DNA of 52,244 nucleotides, taken from the NCBI GenBank assembly GCA_027622715.1, contig JAQBYN010000019.1:1-52244 (forward strand). Direction: 5' to 3'. The notes beneath the pieces were generated by a model. It had not been told where the DNA came from. It worked only from the letters and a program-made list of their open reading frames with translations, and ran no database searches. Within the stretch, counting starts at the first letter, position 1. Every line of letters starts with the position of its first letter. Positions 26,462-35,311 of this stretch are shown here, piece by piece. Both the position numbers and the translations under genes were made by a program. This DNA comes from Pseudomonadota bacterium (GTDB taxonomy: Bacteria > Pseudomonadota > Alphaproteobacteria > SHVP01).

Positions 26462-26590
26462 GCTCGGTTGTGCCACTCTAATACTGGTAAGGCGATACCC
26501 GGTTTATACCAGATATTGTGGGAGAAGCAGCCTGGGACGCGCACCCCGTCGCTGACTTACCGGTGTTTTATGGCGATATTGGGGCGGGTT

Positions 26591-27403
26591 CTAGGAAACC
26601 GGCCATGCCGGCGCGAGACGCCCGCCCTGGCGCACTGGCGCCACTGTCGTCGCGAGACCTGTCGTATCGTCGGTCTCGACAAAGACGCCGCATAGCGTTG
26701 CCTCACCCAATGCCGGCGTCATCCGTGCCCGGATGACCCGCCCGGCGAACCGGTCGAGCGGTACACCCTTGTCCATACCGATGACCGAGTCGTAGTCGCC
26801 GCACATTCCAGCGTCGGTCTGATAGGCGGTGCCCCCGTTCAAGATCATCGAATCTGCCGTGGGCACCTGTTGGTGGGAGCCGAACACCGCACTGACCCGA
26901 CCGTCCAGGAAATGTCCCATCGCCATTTTTTCGCTGGTCGCCTCAGCGTGAAAGTCGACCAGAATGAAATTCACCGTGGCACCCAGTCGCACGTTGGCCA
27001 GAGCCTTTTCGACCGCGCGAAACGGGCTGTCGTTGGGCTCCATGAACACCTGCCCTTGCAGGTTGATCACCATCACTTTGCGCCCTGCGAGATTGTAAAT
27101 TTGGGCACCGCGCCCCGGCGCATCGGGCGCAATGTTGAGCGGCCGCATCAGGCGCGTATCGCCATCGATGTAGCCGATGACTTGCTGCTGGTCCCAGCTA
27201 TGATTGCCGCCAGTGACAATGTCGACCCCCGCGCCGTAGAAGGCCTGGCAGATTTCCTCGGTAATGCCGAAACCGCCAGCGGCGTTTTCGCCGTTCACCA
27301 CCACCATGTCGAGGCCAAGACGCTCGCGCAGGCTCGGGACCTTTTCGATCACGGCGTCGCGACCGGCACGCCCAACCACGTCACCCAAGAACAGGCATTT
27401 CAT
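26591..27403 (-). CDS. ymdB: YmdB/TIGR00282 family metallophosphoesterase
   Basis: The 270-aa calcineurin-like phosphoesterase has the dinuclear-metal motifs MKCLFLGDVVG (Asp8), VVNGENAAGG (Glu39, Asn40) and GGNHSWD (65-71). LVDFHAEATSEKMA and FGSHQQVPTAD supply the later ligands. Firmicute YmdB is a 2',3'-cyclic nucleotide phosphodiesterase; the physiological substrate here is unknown. The ATG at 27403 is chosen over upstream codons because it opens directly on the metal motif. One base separates it from the 5-formyl-THF cyclo-ligase gene. Confidence 0.9.
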   Translation of the reverse strand: MKCLFLGDVVGRAGRDAVIEKVPSLRERLGLDMVVVNGENAAGGFGITEEICQAFYGAGVDIVTGGNHSWDQQQVIGYIDGDTRLMRPLNIAPDAPGRGAQIYNLAGRKVMVINLQGQVFMEPNDSPFRAVEKALANVRLGATVNFILVDFHAEATSEKMAMGHFLDGRVSAVFGSHQQVPTADSMILNGGTAYQTDAGMCGDYDSVIGMDKGVPLDRFAGRVIRARMTPALGEATLCGVFVETDDTTGLATTVAPVRQGGRLAPAWPVS

Positions 27404-27404
27404 C

Positions 27405-27965
27405 CTAGAACCATTCCACACCTTCTTCGGTCACGACCGCGTCCAAGCGCTGGTCGGTCGGCAACACCGGCAGTTCGGCGATACGTTGCGCCGCAAACCC
27501 GACCCCAACCGCAAGGATTGACGACTGGGCCCGGATTTCTGCCAGGGTTCGGTCGTAAAAGCCCATGCCCGAACCCAGCCGGTGGCCCGCCCCATCAAAT
27601 AGCAAGAGCGGCACAACGACCAGCGTCGGTCGCAGCACCGGTGCGGTGTCGTGTGGCGCCGGTATGCCGTAGGGGCCCGGAACCAGTCGATCCGCTTCGC
27701 GCCACGATCTGAACGCCAATGCCTGGTCGGCCTTCACCACACAGGGCAGCGCCGCCGCCAGACCCTCGGCCATGAGGCCGCGCAGTATTAGGCGATCATC
27801 GATTTCGGTCCCGACCGGCCAATAGCCCGATGCCGTCTGATGCGCGCGGAATGGAATTCCCGACAGAAACGCCGCAGCAAGCCGTTCGCCAGCGTCGTTC
27901 TGCGCCGCCACAGCCGCCGCTCGGCGCCGCCGCGCCGCCCGACGTAATGCGTCGCGATCATTCAT
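27405..27965 (-). CDS. 5-formyltetrahydrofolate cyclo-ligase (MTHFS, YgfA family)
   Basis: The 186-aa enzyme converts 5-formyl-THF with ATP to 5,10-methenyl-THF, returning stored folate to the one-carbon pool. An Arg-rich N-terminus (MNDRDALRRAARRRRAA) is typical, as is the C-terminal RLGSGMGFYDRTL motif that binds folate and phosphate. The open frame continues to 28130, but that stretch is the 6S RNA gene, so the ATG at 27965 is the start. The zapA-6S RNA-MTHFS order is the same as in E. coli. Confidence 0.88.
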   Translation of the reverse strand: MNDRDALRRAARRRRAAAVAAQNDAGERLAAAFLSGIPFRAHQTASGYWPVGTEIDDRLILRGLMAEGLAAALPCVVKADQALAFRSWREADRLVPGPYGIPAPHDTAPVLRPTLVVVPLLLFDGAGHRLGSGMGFYDRTLAEIRAQSSILAVGVGFAAQRIAELPVLPTDQRLDAVVTEEGVEWF

Positions 27966-27989
27966 GACGAGAGAAGAATGGGGCGAGAC

Positions 27990-28143
27990 CGCTATGGCCG
28001 TCCGGAACATTCGTTCCTCTGTGGCCTGCCGAGGCAGGTGGGCGCCGCAATACCGGGACCACGGTCCCGACAGAGGCAGCTCCCGGAGAAAACGGTATTG
28101 GCCCCAGGGAGACGTGGCCGAACGAACCAAGCAGTACTCGCCC
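27990..28143 (-). ncRNA. ssrS: 6S RNA
   Basis: The RNA lies between zapA and the MTHFS gene, the classical ssrS locus. The minus strand folds as an extended rod. TTCGTTC (28126-28120) closes on GAACGAA (28016-28010). CAATACCG (28100-28093) pairs with CGGTATTG (28055-28048) beyond a central bubble. The small CCTGCC-TC-GGCAGG hairpin (28038-28025) lies on the 3' side of the bubble. The apical arm includes GGGACC/GGTCCC. 6S RNA mimics an open promoter and sequesters sigma-70 RNA polymerase in stationary phase. Ends are approximate (about 150 nt). The call rests on synteny and fold, not on a covariance search. Confidence 0.78.
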
Positions 28144-28147
28144 GCTT

Positions 28148-28180
28148 AATATAATTACCCGCTCTCCAGCCGTGCGGCAA
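28148..28180 (-). promoter_or_regulatory. Candidate 6S RNA promoter overlapping the 3' end of zapA
   Basis: On the minus strand, TTGCCG (plus 28175-28180) is followed after 17 nt by TAATTA, with an overlapping TATATT (plus 28148-28153). Either -10 would start transcription near 28141-28147. The -35 is inside the last zapA codons. Confidence 0.45.
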
Positions 28181-28484
28181 TGTTCTCGATACGGCTGGCC
28201 AGGGTGGCAAAGGTCGCCTCAGCGTCGCCGGCACGCTCTTCTTGGCCGTCTTCGAGCGTTTGTTTCATGGAATCGACCGATTCCAGCGCCTCAGAAAGCT
28301 CATCGGCAACCAACAATGAGGCCATCAAGATCAGACGCGCATCGCCGACCTGCCCCATCGTTTTGGCCAATTCCGCCACCCGCTTGTCAATATAACGAGC
28401 AAGATCGACGAGGTGATCCTCTTGGCCATCGTCGCACGCGACCTGATAGGTCCGTCCGTTGACGACCACATCAACAACAGCCAT
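28155..28484 (-). CDS. zapA: Cell division protein ZapA
   Basis: The 109-aa protein promotes FtsZ filament bundling at the Z-ring. MAVVDVVVNGRTYQVACDDGQEDHL and LARYIDKRVAEL form the globular ZapA domain. The C-terminal half (about 60-109) is a predicted coiled coil for tetramerisation. It is 6 bp downstream of the DUF4164 gene and upstream of 6S RNA, as in other alphaproteobacteria. Confidence 0.92.
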   Translation of the reverse strand: MAVVDVVVNGRTYQVACDDGQEDHLVDLARYIDKRVAELAKTMGQVGDARLILMASLLVADELSEALESVDSMKQTLEDGQEERAGDAEATFATLASRIENIAARLESG

Positions 28485-28490
28485 CGGACT

Positions 28491-28772
28491 CTATGTATCC
28501 AGCACCGCCCGCAGGCGGTCGATGGTGGCGTCCAATCGGTCGGTTACCTGATCAACTACTTTTTCAAGCGCCTGGTAGTCGTCCTGCAAACCCTGCAGTT
28601 GCGCCGTGACGCTGGTGTGTTCTGTGCGCAACGCGGACAAATCTTCGGTCAATTTGCCGCGTTCCTTTTCTAACTCGGAACTCTTGCGACCATCAGTCAC
28701 GCCGCCAATGGCGGTCTCGAGCCGGGCCACGGCTTCTTCTAACCGGGTCTTGGCAGACTCGCGCTCAGCCAT
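28491..28772 (-). CDS. DUF4164-like coiled-coil protein
   Basis: The 93-aa protein is almost entirely heptad-like (LEEAVARLETAI, LEKERGKLTEDLSALRTEH, LQGLQDDYQALEKVVDQV). It has no signal peptide or membrane segment. It resembles DUF4164, a small alphaproteobacterial family found beside zapA. A role with ZapA in division, analogous to ZapB, is plausible from context but not shown. It is divergent from tkt across a 217-bp gap in which I see no other gene. Confidence 0.75.
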   Translation of the reverse strand: MAERESAKTRLEEAVARLETAIGGVTDGRKSSELEKERGKLTEDLSALRTEHTSVTAQLQGLQDDYQALEKVVDQVTDRLDATIDRLRAVLDT

Positions 28773-28989
28773 CTCGGCGTACCTGCTTTCTCGGCAAAGG
28801 TCTCTTTGCGTGTCTTTTCGGGCGCTTCGAGCGCGCTTTTCACAGATCAGGATAGGCGGCGCGGTGCGCGGGCGTCAACAATGACGAGACACGCGCGAGA
28901 CCGGTTGCGAGGGGCCAATCATGCCGGTTGACGCCAATGGTCGCGCCCTTCATCTTGCGCCTCGCCTGCAACGCTAGCCGGGCGGCCCC

Positions 28990-31026
28990 GTGACCGACAA
29001 AAACAATATCCCTTCTTCCTCAGAGAGCGTACCAACGCCCTCAGGAATCTCGATGCGCGATATGGCAAACGCCATTCGCGCCTTGGCTATGGACGCCGTC
29101 GAGCAGGCCAATAGTGGTCATCCTGGCATGCCGATGGGCATGGCCGATGTCGCGACGGTCCTCTTTTCCAAGTTCCTCAAGTTCGACCCGGATTGGCCGG
29201 ATTGGCCGGATCGCGATCGTTTCGTGCTTTCGGCAGGTCACGGCTCGATGCTGCTGTACAGCCTGCTTTTCCTGACCGGCTACCCCGACATGACGCTGGA
29301 CCAGCTAAGGCGCTTTCGCCAGCTCGGCAGCCGCACCCCGGGGCATCCAGAATATGGTGCCACGCCAGGGATCGAAACAACGACTGGCCCGTTGGGTCAG
29401 GGACTGGCGACAGCAGTCGGCATGGCGCTCGCCGAACGGATGCTGCATGCGCGCTTCGGCACCGAAATCGTCGACCATCGCACCTGGGTGATCGCGGGCG
29501 ACGGCTGCCTTATGGAGGGGATCAGCCACGAGGCCATCTCAATGGCCGGCCACTTTCGCCTTGGTGGCCTGATCGTTTTGTTCGACGACAACAGCATTTC
29601 GATCGATGGGCCGACCAACCTTTCGGTGGACGACGACCAACTTGCGCGGTTCGCCGCGTCGGGCTGGCATATCGAACGCGCCGACGGGCACGACCCCGAT
29701 GACCTTGCGCGGGCGATGGAGGCGGCCACCCAAGACCCGAGACCGTCGCTGATCGCATGCAAGACCGTCATCGGATTCGGTGCGCCCAAGAAACAAGGCA
29801 CCGCCTCGACGCATGGTTCGCCCTTGGGCGCCGAGGAAATCGCCGCCGCCCGCGTCGAGCTCAACTGGCCCCATCCGCCGTTTGAAATTCCCGCTGACAT
29901 CTTGGACAGTTGGCGCGCGGTCGCCGGACGCGGTCGCGGGCAGTCACGGGCCTGGCACCAGCGGCTCCGCAGCCTCGACAAACGCGACCAAAAACTTTGG
30001 CATGCCGCGTTGGCTGGCGACACCACGCCAGTCGGCGACGCGATTCTCGCTTTTAAGGCCAGATTAGCGAGCGAGCGGCCGACCTGGGCGACGCGCAAGT
30101 CTTCGCAAGAAGCCCTTGAAGCGATCAACGCCGTTTTAGCCACGACGATTGGCGGATCGGCCGACCTGACAGGATCCAACAACACCAAGACCAAAAACAT
30201 GGCCGTCGTGACGCCGGACGACTTCGGCGGTCGCTACCTTCATTATGGCGTGCGCGAACATGGCATGGCGGCCGCCATGAACGGCCTGGCGCTGCACGGC
30301 GGGTTCATTCCCTACGGCGGCACGTTTCTGGTTTTCACGGATTACCTTCGACCTGCCTTACGCCTGTCGGCGCTGATGAAGCAGCGGGTTATCTATGTGA
30401 TGACGCATGACTCGATTGGGCTCGGCGAAGACGGCCCGACCCATCAGCCGGTCGAACAGTTGGCGAGCGTCCGCGCGATGCCCAATGTGGTGACGCTGCG
30501 GCCTGCCGACGCCGTCGAAACCGCCGAATGTTGGGAGATAGCAATCGACCGTACCGACGGGCCATGCGTGATCGCTCTGTCCCGCCAAGGCCTGCCAGCT
30601 GTGCGGCTGGATCATGTCGAGGAAAATTTGTGCCGCCGCGGCGCCTATGAAATCGCGCCTGCGAACGGGGACGCGGTGGCGACATTGTTTGCAACAGGTT
30701 CTGAAGTCGCGGTGGCATTGGCCGCGCGCGACATTCTGGCAAAAGCCGGCCACCCGAGCCGTGTGATCTCGGTACCGTCTTGGGAGCTCTTCCAACAGCA
30801 GCCGGCGGACTACCGTGCCGACATCCTTGGGCGCGGCACGGTGCGGGTCGCGGTGGAAGCCGGTGTCCGGATGGGCTGGGACGGGTTTATCGGCGAAGAC
30901 GGTATCTTTGTCGGCATGACGTCGTTTGGCGAATCCGCACCGGTTGATGACTTGTATGAACATTTCGGGATCACCGCCGACGCTATCGCCCAGCGTGTGA
31001 CCACTCGATTGGCCGAGAGTACGTAG
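28990..31026 (+). CDS. tkt: Transketolase
   Basis: The 678-aa thiamine-diphosphate enzyme moves two-carbon ketol units between sugar phosphates in the pentose phosphate or Calvin pathways. [12 protein letters not shown] (39-50), the ThDP/Mg motif [13 protein letters not shown] and the catalytic-Glu region [14 protein letters not shown] are intact. [20 protein letters not shown] is also typical. The start is GTG at 28990; its Shine-Dalgarno is weak, and [14 protein letters not shown] downstream is where conservation begins. A 9-bp tandem repeat at 29190-29210 duplicates Asp-Trp-Pro in the segment [13 protein letters not shown]. It heads the tkt-gap-fba operon. Confidence 0.95.
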   Translation: MTDKNNIPSSSESVPTPSGISMRDMANAIRALAMDAVEQANSGHPGMPMGMADVATVLFSKFLKFDPDWPDWPDRDRFVLSAGHGSMLLYSLLFLTGYPDMTLDQLRRFRQLGSRTPGHPEYGATPGIETTTGPLGQGLATAVGMALAERMLHARFGTEIVDHRTWVIAGDGCLMEGISHEAISMAGHFRLGGLIVLFDDNSISIDGPTNLSVDDDQLARFAASGWHIERADGHDPDDLARAMEAATQDPRPSLIACKTVIGFGAPKKQGTASTHGSPLGAEEIAAARVELNWPHPPFEIPADILDSWRAVAGRGRGQSRAWHQRLRSLDKRDQKLWHAALAGDTTPVGDAILAFKARLASERPTWATRKSSQEALEAINAVLATTIGGSADLTGSNNTKTKNMAVVTPDDFGGRYLHYGVREHGMAAAMNGLALHGGFIPYGGTFLVFTDYLRPALRLSALMKQRVIYVMTHDSIGLGEDGPTHQPVEQLASVRAMPNVVTLRPADAVETAECWEIAIDRTDGPCVIALSRQGLPAVRLDHVEENLCRRGAYEIAPANGDAVATLFATGSEVAVALAARDILAKAGHPSRVISVPSWELFQQQPADYRADILGRGTVRVAVEAGVRMGWDGFIGEDGIFVGMTSFGESAPVDDLYEHFGITADAIAQRVTTRLAEST

Positions 31027-31039
31027 GAGGAACGTTGAG

Positions 31040-32047
31040 ATGCCGACACGCGTCGCGATTAATGGATTTGGACGGATCGGGCGGCTCGTGCTGCGCGCCA
31101 TTCATGACTCAAAACGAAAAGATCTTAAGGTCGTCGCGATTAACGACCTCGGTCCTGTCGATGCGAACGCGCATCTCCTGCGTTACGATTCTGTGCACGG
31201 CCCCTTTCAGGGCACCGTCAAGACCTCGAAGAACGGTCTGGACATCGGCGGCGGCAAGATTGCGGTATTCGCGGAACGTGACCCAACGGCGTTGCCCTGG
31301 GGCAAGCTGAACGTCGATCTGGTTTTGGAATGCACCGGGATTTTCACAAAACGCGAACAGGCCGAGGCGCACATCGAGGCAGGCGCCCGCCGGGTTCTGA
31401 TTTCCGCACCCGCGACGGGCGCCGATCTCACGGTGGTCTACGGCGTCAATCACGACAAGCTGCGCAAGGGGATGACCATCATCTCCAATGCGTCGTGCAC
31501 GACGAACTGCCTCGCCCCGATCGCAAAAGTCCTCAACGATGCGGTGGGCATTGATCAGGGTTACATGACCACCGTGCATGCCTACACCGGCGATCAGCCG
31601 GTACACGATACGCTGCACAAGGATTTACGCCGGGCGCGCGCCGCGAACCTTTCGATGATCCCGACCTCGACAGGCGCAGCGCGCGCGGTCGGGATGGTGC
31701 TCCCTGAGCTCGACGGCCGGTTGGACGGAACGTCCATTCGGGTGCCGACCGCAAACGTTTCGATGATCGACTTTCACTTCACTGCAAAACGAAAGACCAG
31801 CATCGAGGAAATCCACGCCGCAATCAGCAAAGCCGCAAATGGCAAGATGAAAGGCGTGCTGGCCACCAATAGCGAGCCGTTGGTATCAATCGACTTCAAC
31901 CACAATCCGGCAAGTGCGACTTTCGATATGACGCAGACGCAAGTCATGGGCGGCAAGTTGTGTCGGGTTCTGTCGTGGTATGACAACGAGTGGGGCTTTT
32001 CCAACCGCATGGCCGACACCGCATCGGCGATCGGCAAGTTGGGATAG
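31040..32047 (+). CDS. gap: Glyceraldehyde-3-phosphate dehydrogenase, type I
   Basis: The 335-aa enzyme interconverts G3P and 1,3-bisphosphoglycerate with NAD(H). NGFGRIGR (8-15) binds the cofactor, and Asp36 in AINDLG favours NAD over NADP. The active-site Cys153 is in SNASCTTNCLAP. The later PTSTGAARAVG and SWYDNEWGFSNRM segments are standard. GGAGG precedes the ATG. It follows tkt by 13 bp. The next gene is not pgk, which is the usual neighbour. Confidence 0.96.
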   Translation: MPTRVAINGFGRIGRLVLRAIHDSKRKDLKVVAINDLGPVDANAHLLRYDSVHGPFQGTVKTSKNGLDIGGGKIAVFAERDPTALPWGKLNVDLVLECTGIFTKREQAEAHIEAGARRVLISAPATGADLTVVYGVNHDKLRKGMTIISNASCTTNCLAPIAKVLNDAVGIDQGYMTTVHAYTGDQPVHDTLHKDLRRARAANLSMIPTSTGAARAVGMVLPELDGRLDGTSIRVPTANVSMIDFHFTAKRKTSIEEIHAAISKAANGKMKGVLATNSEPLVSIDFNHNPASATFDMTQTQVMGGKLCRVLSWYDNEWGFSNRMADTASAIGKLG

Positions 32048-32057
32048 AAAAGAGGCA

Positions 32058-32474
32058 TTGTCCGCGACCTTCACCTTCCATTCTCGCGGCCACGTTGTCG
32101 CCGCTTTGGCCGCGGCAGCGGAAACCGGGGTGTCCGTAACCCTGGTGACACCGCCTAACGGCGCGACCAGCGCCGGACCCGAGATTTTTCTTGAAATGGT
32201 GCGGGCCGCTCGCGAAGAAGTACCGCAGGGTGCTTCGCGCGTGGTGGTCGATTGCGGTGCGGACGCGGGGACCGCGATGCGGGCACTGCGCTGTGGATGG
32301 CGTGACCTCCTCTTTACCGGTCGTCCGGCGACCAGTCGCAAGATCGAGGAGATGACCAACGCGTTGGACGGTAGGTTCGAAAATGATCGGCCCGTGACCT
32401 ATGATTTGCAGACGGCCAGTGACCCTGCTTGGTTCTGCCGCCGCGCACTTTCCACCGAAGCACGCGCAAGATGA
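32058..32474 (+). CDS. Uncharacterised protein between gap and fba
   Basis: The 138-aa protein (from a TTG at 32058) is not one I recognise. It starts with SATFTFHSRGHVVAALAAAAETG, has an alternating strand/helix pattern (VSVTLVTPP, SRVVVDCGADAGTAMRALRCGWRDLLFTG) and ends in an Arg-rich tail. It shows no phosphoglycerate-kinase motifs, so it is not a pgk remnant. It lacks a signal peptide or membrane helix. The start is uncertain: AGAGG sits only 2 nt before the TTG, and the frame is open back into gap. GC content and codon use look native. Its place in the tkt-gap-fba operon suggests a link with central carbon metabolism. Confidence 0.65.
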   Translation: MSATFTFHSRGHVVAALAAAAETGVSVTLVTPPNGATSAGPEIFLEMVRAAREEVPQGASRVVVDCGADAGTAMRALRCGWRDLLFTGRPATSRKIEEMTNALDGRFENDRPVTYDLQTASDPAWFCRRALSTEARAR

Positions 32475-32502
32475 GCGAATGCGACAAGAAACGGAGCGAA
32501 AC

Positions 32503-33528
32503 ATGACCAGTTCAAACCTCGATGCCATTGCCCGCAAAATGGTCGCCGCCGGGAAAGGTATCCTGGCTGCCGACGAGAGCACCGGAACAATCGGCAAACG
32601 ACTGGACGGCATCGGCGTTAGCAACAGTGAAGACAACCGTCGCGCTTACCGTGAACTGCTGTTCACCACGGCCGGCGCTGGCGACTTTATCAGTGGCGTC
32701 ATCCTGTACGACGAGACAATTCGCCAGAACGCCAGCGACGGAACCCCATTCACCAAAGTTCTGGAGAGCCAGGGCACGCTTCCTGGGATCAAGGTTGACC
32801 AAAGCGTTTTCCCGCTTGCTGGCGCGACTGATTACCCGATCACCGAGGGTCTGGACGGTTTACGCGGCCGCTGTGAGGAATACGCAAAACTTGGCGCGCG
32901 CTTCACCAAATGGCGGGCAGTGATCAAGATTGTCGGTGGGTACACGCCAGATATTGCCATCGAGGCCAACGCCCATGCACTCGCGCGCTATGCCGCGATC
33001 GCGCAAGAAGCCGGACTTGTCCCCATCGTCGAACCCGAAGTCCTGATGGACGGCGACCATACGATTGAAGTCTGCCAAGACGTTACGGAACGCACGCTCG
33101 CGCAGGTTTACGAGCAGTTGTTCCGTCACAATGTCCGCTTAGAGGGCACGGTACTGAAGCCAAATATGGTGGTGGCGGGCAGTACGTGTCCGCAGCAACC
33201 CGGGATTGACGAGGTCACGGACCGCACGCTTGAGGCGTTGCGTCGCCACGTCCCGGGGGCGGTTCCCGGCATCGCGTTTTTGTCCGGCGGACAATCCGAG
33301 GCGGAGGCGACGGCGCATCTCAACGCGATGAATGCGAAGGGGCCGAACCCCTGGGAACTCACCTTCAGTTACGGGCGGGCGTTGCAACAGTCCGCGCTGC
33401 AGGCTTGGAAGGGATCGGCCGCGAACGTTGCGGCCGCGCAGCGCGCGTTCAAACACCGGGCCCGTATGAACAGTTTGGCGCGCACCGGCGCCTACACGGC
33501 ACAACACGAGCGCGAGCTTGCCGCCTAA
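32503..33528 (+). CDS. fba: Fructose-bisphosphate aldolase, class I
   Basis: The 341-aa Schiff-base (metal-independent) aldolase cleaves fructose-1,6-bisphosphate. GKGILAADESTGTIGKRL (18-35) is the class I signature. The imine-forming Lys is about residue 219 in LEGTVLKPNMVVAG. PGIAFLSGGQSEAEAT supplies the phosphate loop. The frame is open from 32401, but the ATG at 32503 gives the family N-terminus. Many alphaproteobacterial tkt-gap-pgk operons carry a class II enzyme at this position or a class I as here. It overlaps thiE by 11 bp. Confidence 0.95.
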   Translation: MTSSNLDAIARKMVAAGKGILAADESTGTIGKRLDGIGVSNSEDNRRAYRELLFTTAGAGDFISGVILYDETIRQNASDGTPFTKVLESQGTLPGIKVDQSVFPLAGATDYPITEGLDGLRGRCEEYAKLGARFTKWRAVIKIVGGYTPDIAIEANAHALARYAAIAQEAGLVPIVEPEVLMDGDHTIEVCQDVTERTLAQVYEQLFRHNVRLEGTVLKPNMVVAGSTCPQQPGIDEVTDRTLEALRRHVPGAVPGIAFLSGGQSEAEATAHLNAMNAKGPNPWELTFSYGRALQQSALQAWKGSAANVAAAQRAFKHRARMNSLARTGAYTAQHERELAA

Positions 33529-34180
33529 TACCAAGGACGGATCACGGGCCAAGTCCGCGGCGCGCTGTCGGCTCTATCTTATTAGCCCACCTGAAATCGG
33601 GCCGGGCTTTCTCGATCAAGCCGCGGCCGCCCTCGCGGCAGGTGACGTCGCGTGTTTGCAACTCCGCCTCAAAGACGCCAGCGACGACGAAATCCTTCGG
33701 GTCGGCGCACAGCTATTGGCGATCACGCAACCCGCCGATGTTGCGTTGCTGATCAACGATCGCCCCGACCTCGCCGCGCAGATCGGCGCCGACGGCACAC
33801 ATATCGGGCAGTCCGATGCCAGCTATCAGGATGCACGCGACCGTGTTGGTGCCGACGCAATCGTTGGCATGACCTGCCACAACTCTCGTCATTTTGCGAT
33901 GGAAGCGGCTGAGCGCGGCGCAGACTATGTCGCGTTCGGCGCGTTCTTCGACTCGCCGACTAAGCCCGCAAAATTTCACGCCGAGATCGACCTTTTAGAA
34001 TGGTGGTGCAGCATTTTTGAAATCCCCTGCGTTGCCATCGGCGGGATTACGGCCAAGAACTGCGGCCCGCTGGTGCGCGCCGGCGCAGACTTTATTGCGG
34101 TGGTCTCGGCAGTATGGGACCACCCCGAGGGGTCGGCGGCTGGCGTTAAGGCGCTTAACGCGGCAATCGCCGAGGCCTAG
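33518..34180 (+). CDS. thiE: Thiamine-phosphate synthase (ThiE/TenI family)
   Basis: The 220-aa TIM-barrel protein fits ThiE, which joins HMP-PP and hydroxyethylthiazole phosphate. CRLYLISPPEIG and LQLRLKDASDDEIL open the barrel. LLINDRPDLAAQIGADGTHIGQ carries the pyrophosphate/Mg residues. The C-terminal IPCVAIGGITAKN and ADFIAVVSAVW loops bind phosphate. The usual YvALGPvFPTxTK region is AFGAFFDSPTKPAKFHA here. The probable start is a TTG inside the end of fba. A TenI-like paralogue remains possible; thiD at 11026 supports ThiE. Confidence 0.82.
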   Translation: MPPNTKDGSRAKSAARCRLYLISPPEIGPGFLDQAAAALAAGDVACLQLRLKDASDDEILRVGAQLLAITQPADVALLINDRPDLAAQIGADGTHIGQSDASYQDARDRVGADAIVGMTCHNSRHFAMEAAERGADYVAFGAFFDSPTKPAKFHAEIDLLEWWCSIFEIPCVAIGGITAKNCGPLVRAGADFIAVVSAVWDHPEGSAAGVKALNAAIAEA

Positions 34181-35247
34181 CTGCCCGCCACCGGAAGCCA
34201 TAGAACGTCGTCGATTTTCTCTGCGCCGGTGGCGACCATCACCAACCTGTCGAATCCGATCGCCATTCCCGCCGAGGACGGCAACCCGTGGTCGAGCGCC
34301 GCGAGAAAATCTTCGTCAATCGGATAAGTCGGGGCGCCAAGTACCGCCTTGGTTTCACGTTCGGCATCGAACCGCTGTCTTTGTTCCACGGGATCGGTGA
34401 GTTCGCCGAACCCGTTACCCAACTCCAAACCGGCAACATAGAGTTCGACCCGCTGCGCAATCCGGGCGTCACGAGGATCGAGTTGGGCCAGCGCGGCCAA
34501 CGGCGCCGGCCACGCTTCTAACAAGGTCGGTCGTCCAATACCGAGATTGGGTTCAACCCGATCGACGAAAACGCGAAAGAACATGTCTTCCCAGGTATCG
34601 TTTTCCTCGCAGCGAATGCTGGCGCCACGGCAGGCCGCCGCCAAAGCACCGACGTTCGGCGCACCTTTATCGTCTAGCGTCGCCATGAGATCGATGCCAG
34701 CGTAGCGGTCAAACGCTTCGGCAACCGGCAGGCGCTCAAACGGCGGCGTCGGATCGGCGGTTTTTCCGTCCCAGCGCAGTTGCCCGCGTGACAGCGCCGG
34801 CGCCACCGCATCAAAACCCGAACGGACGAGACCTTCGCATTGCGCGGCGAGGTCGTTCCAGTCGGCGTCCGCCGCATACCATTCGATCATCGTGAATTCG
34901 GGGTGATGGATCGCGGATCGCGCTTCGTTGCGCCACACGTGACCGATCTGAAACAGCCGCGGCACGCCGGCCGCCAGCAGTTTCTTCATCGCGAATTCCG
35001 GCGAGGTGTGGAGGTAGAGGCGCCGGCGCCCCATGCCGAACGGCTCGTCGAGATCGGTTTCAAACGCTCGTAAGTGCGGCTCGAGACCCGGCGAAACCTG
35101 GAGCGCCGGTGTGTCGACCTCGACAAAGCCGTGACGACCGAACCACGCGCGCAGGGCGCCCAGCATGGCCGCGCGCGCAGCGAGGTAGGGCTGCCGAAGT
35201 GCGAACCGGTCAGGCCGCCAAGGGGGCGCTTTGCTGTTGTTTTCCAC
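34177..35247 (-). CDS. epmA: EF-P (R)-beta-lysine ligase EpmA (PoxA/GenX)
   Basis: The 356-aa class II LysRS paralogue attaches (R)-beta-lysine to a lysine of EF-P. It has the catalytic domain but no N-terminal OB-fold anticodon domain, which separates it from LysS. Motif 2 is QIGHVWRNEARSAIHHPEFTMIEWY. Motif 3 is near the C-terminus (PSSAGMAIGFDRLVM). The start is GTG (35245-35247). It is convergent with thiE, overlapping by 4 bp, and divergent from epmB across 64 bp. Adjacency to epmB and efp settles the function. Confidence 0.93.
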   Translation of the reverse strand: MENNSKAPPWRPDRFALRQPYLAARAAMLGALRAWFGRHGFVEVDTPALQVSPGLEPHLRAFETDLDEPFGMGRRRLYLHTSPEFAMKKLLAAGVPRLFQIGHVWRNEARSAIHHPEFTMIEWYAADADWNDLAAQCEGLVRSGFDAVAPALSRGQLRWDGKTADPTPPFERLPVAEAFDRYAGIDLMATLDDKGAPNVGALAAACRGASIRCEENDTWEDMFFRVFVDRVEPNLGIGRPTLLEAWPAPLAALAQLDPRDARIAQRVELYVAGLELGNGFGELTDPVEQRQRFDAERETKAVLGAPTYPIDEDFLAALDHGLPSSAGMAIGFDRLVMVATGAEKIDDVLWLPVAGS

Positions 35248-35311
35248 TAATCCAAGAAACCCGCTATACCGCGCCGAAGTCTAGCAGCCCATTGACGATA
35301 AGGATCACGCG

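Noticed and set aside
29190-29210. 9-bp tandem repeat in tkt
   Set aside because: It only duplicates Asp-Trp-Pro in a variable loop and is too short to suggest regulation or recombination.
29397-30200. 267-codon minus-strand open frame opposite tkt
   Set aside because: It overlaps a complete transketolase and has no recognisable domain or ribosome-binding site.
32058-32474. The unknown gene between gap and fba as a remnant of pgk
   Set aside because: None of the phosphoglycerate kinase motifs (N-terminal substrate loop, C-terminal nucleotide loop) is recognisable, and the frame is intact rather than eroded.
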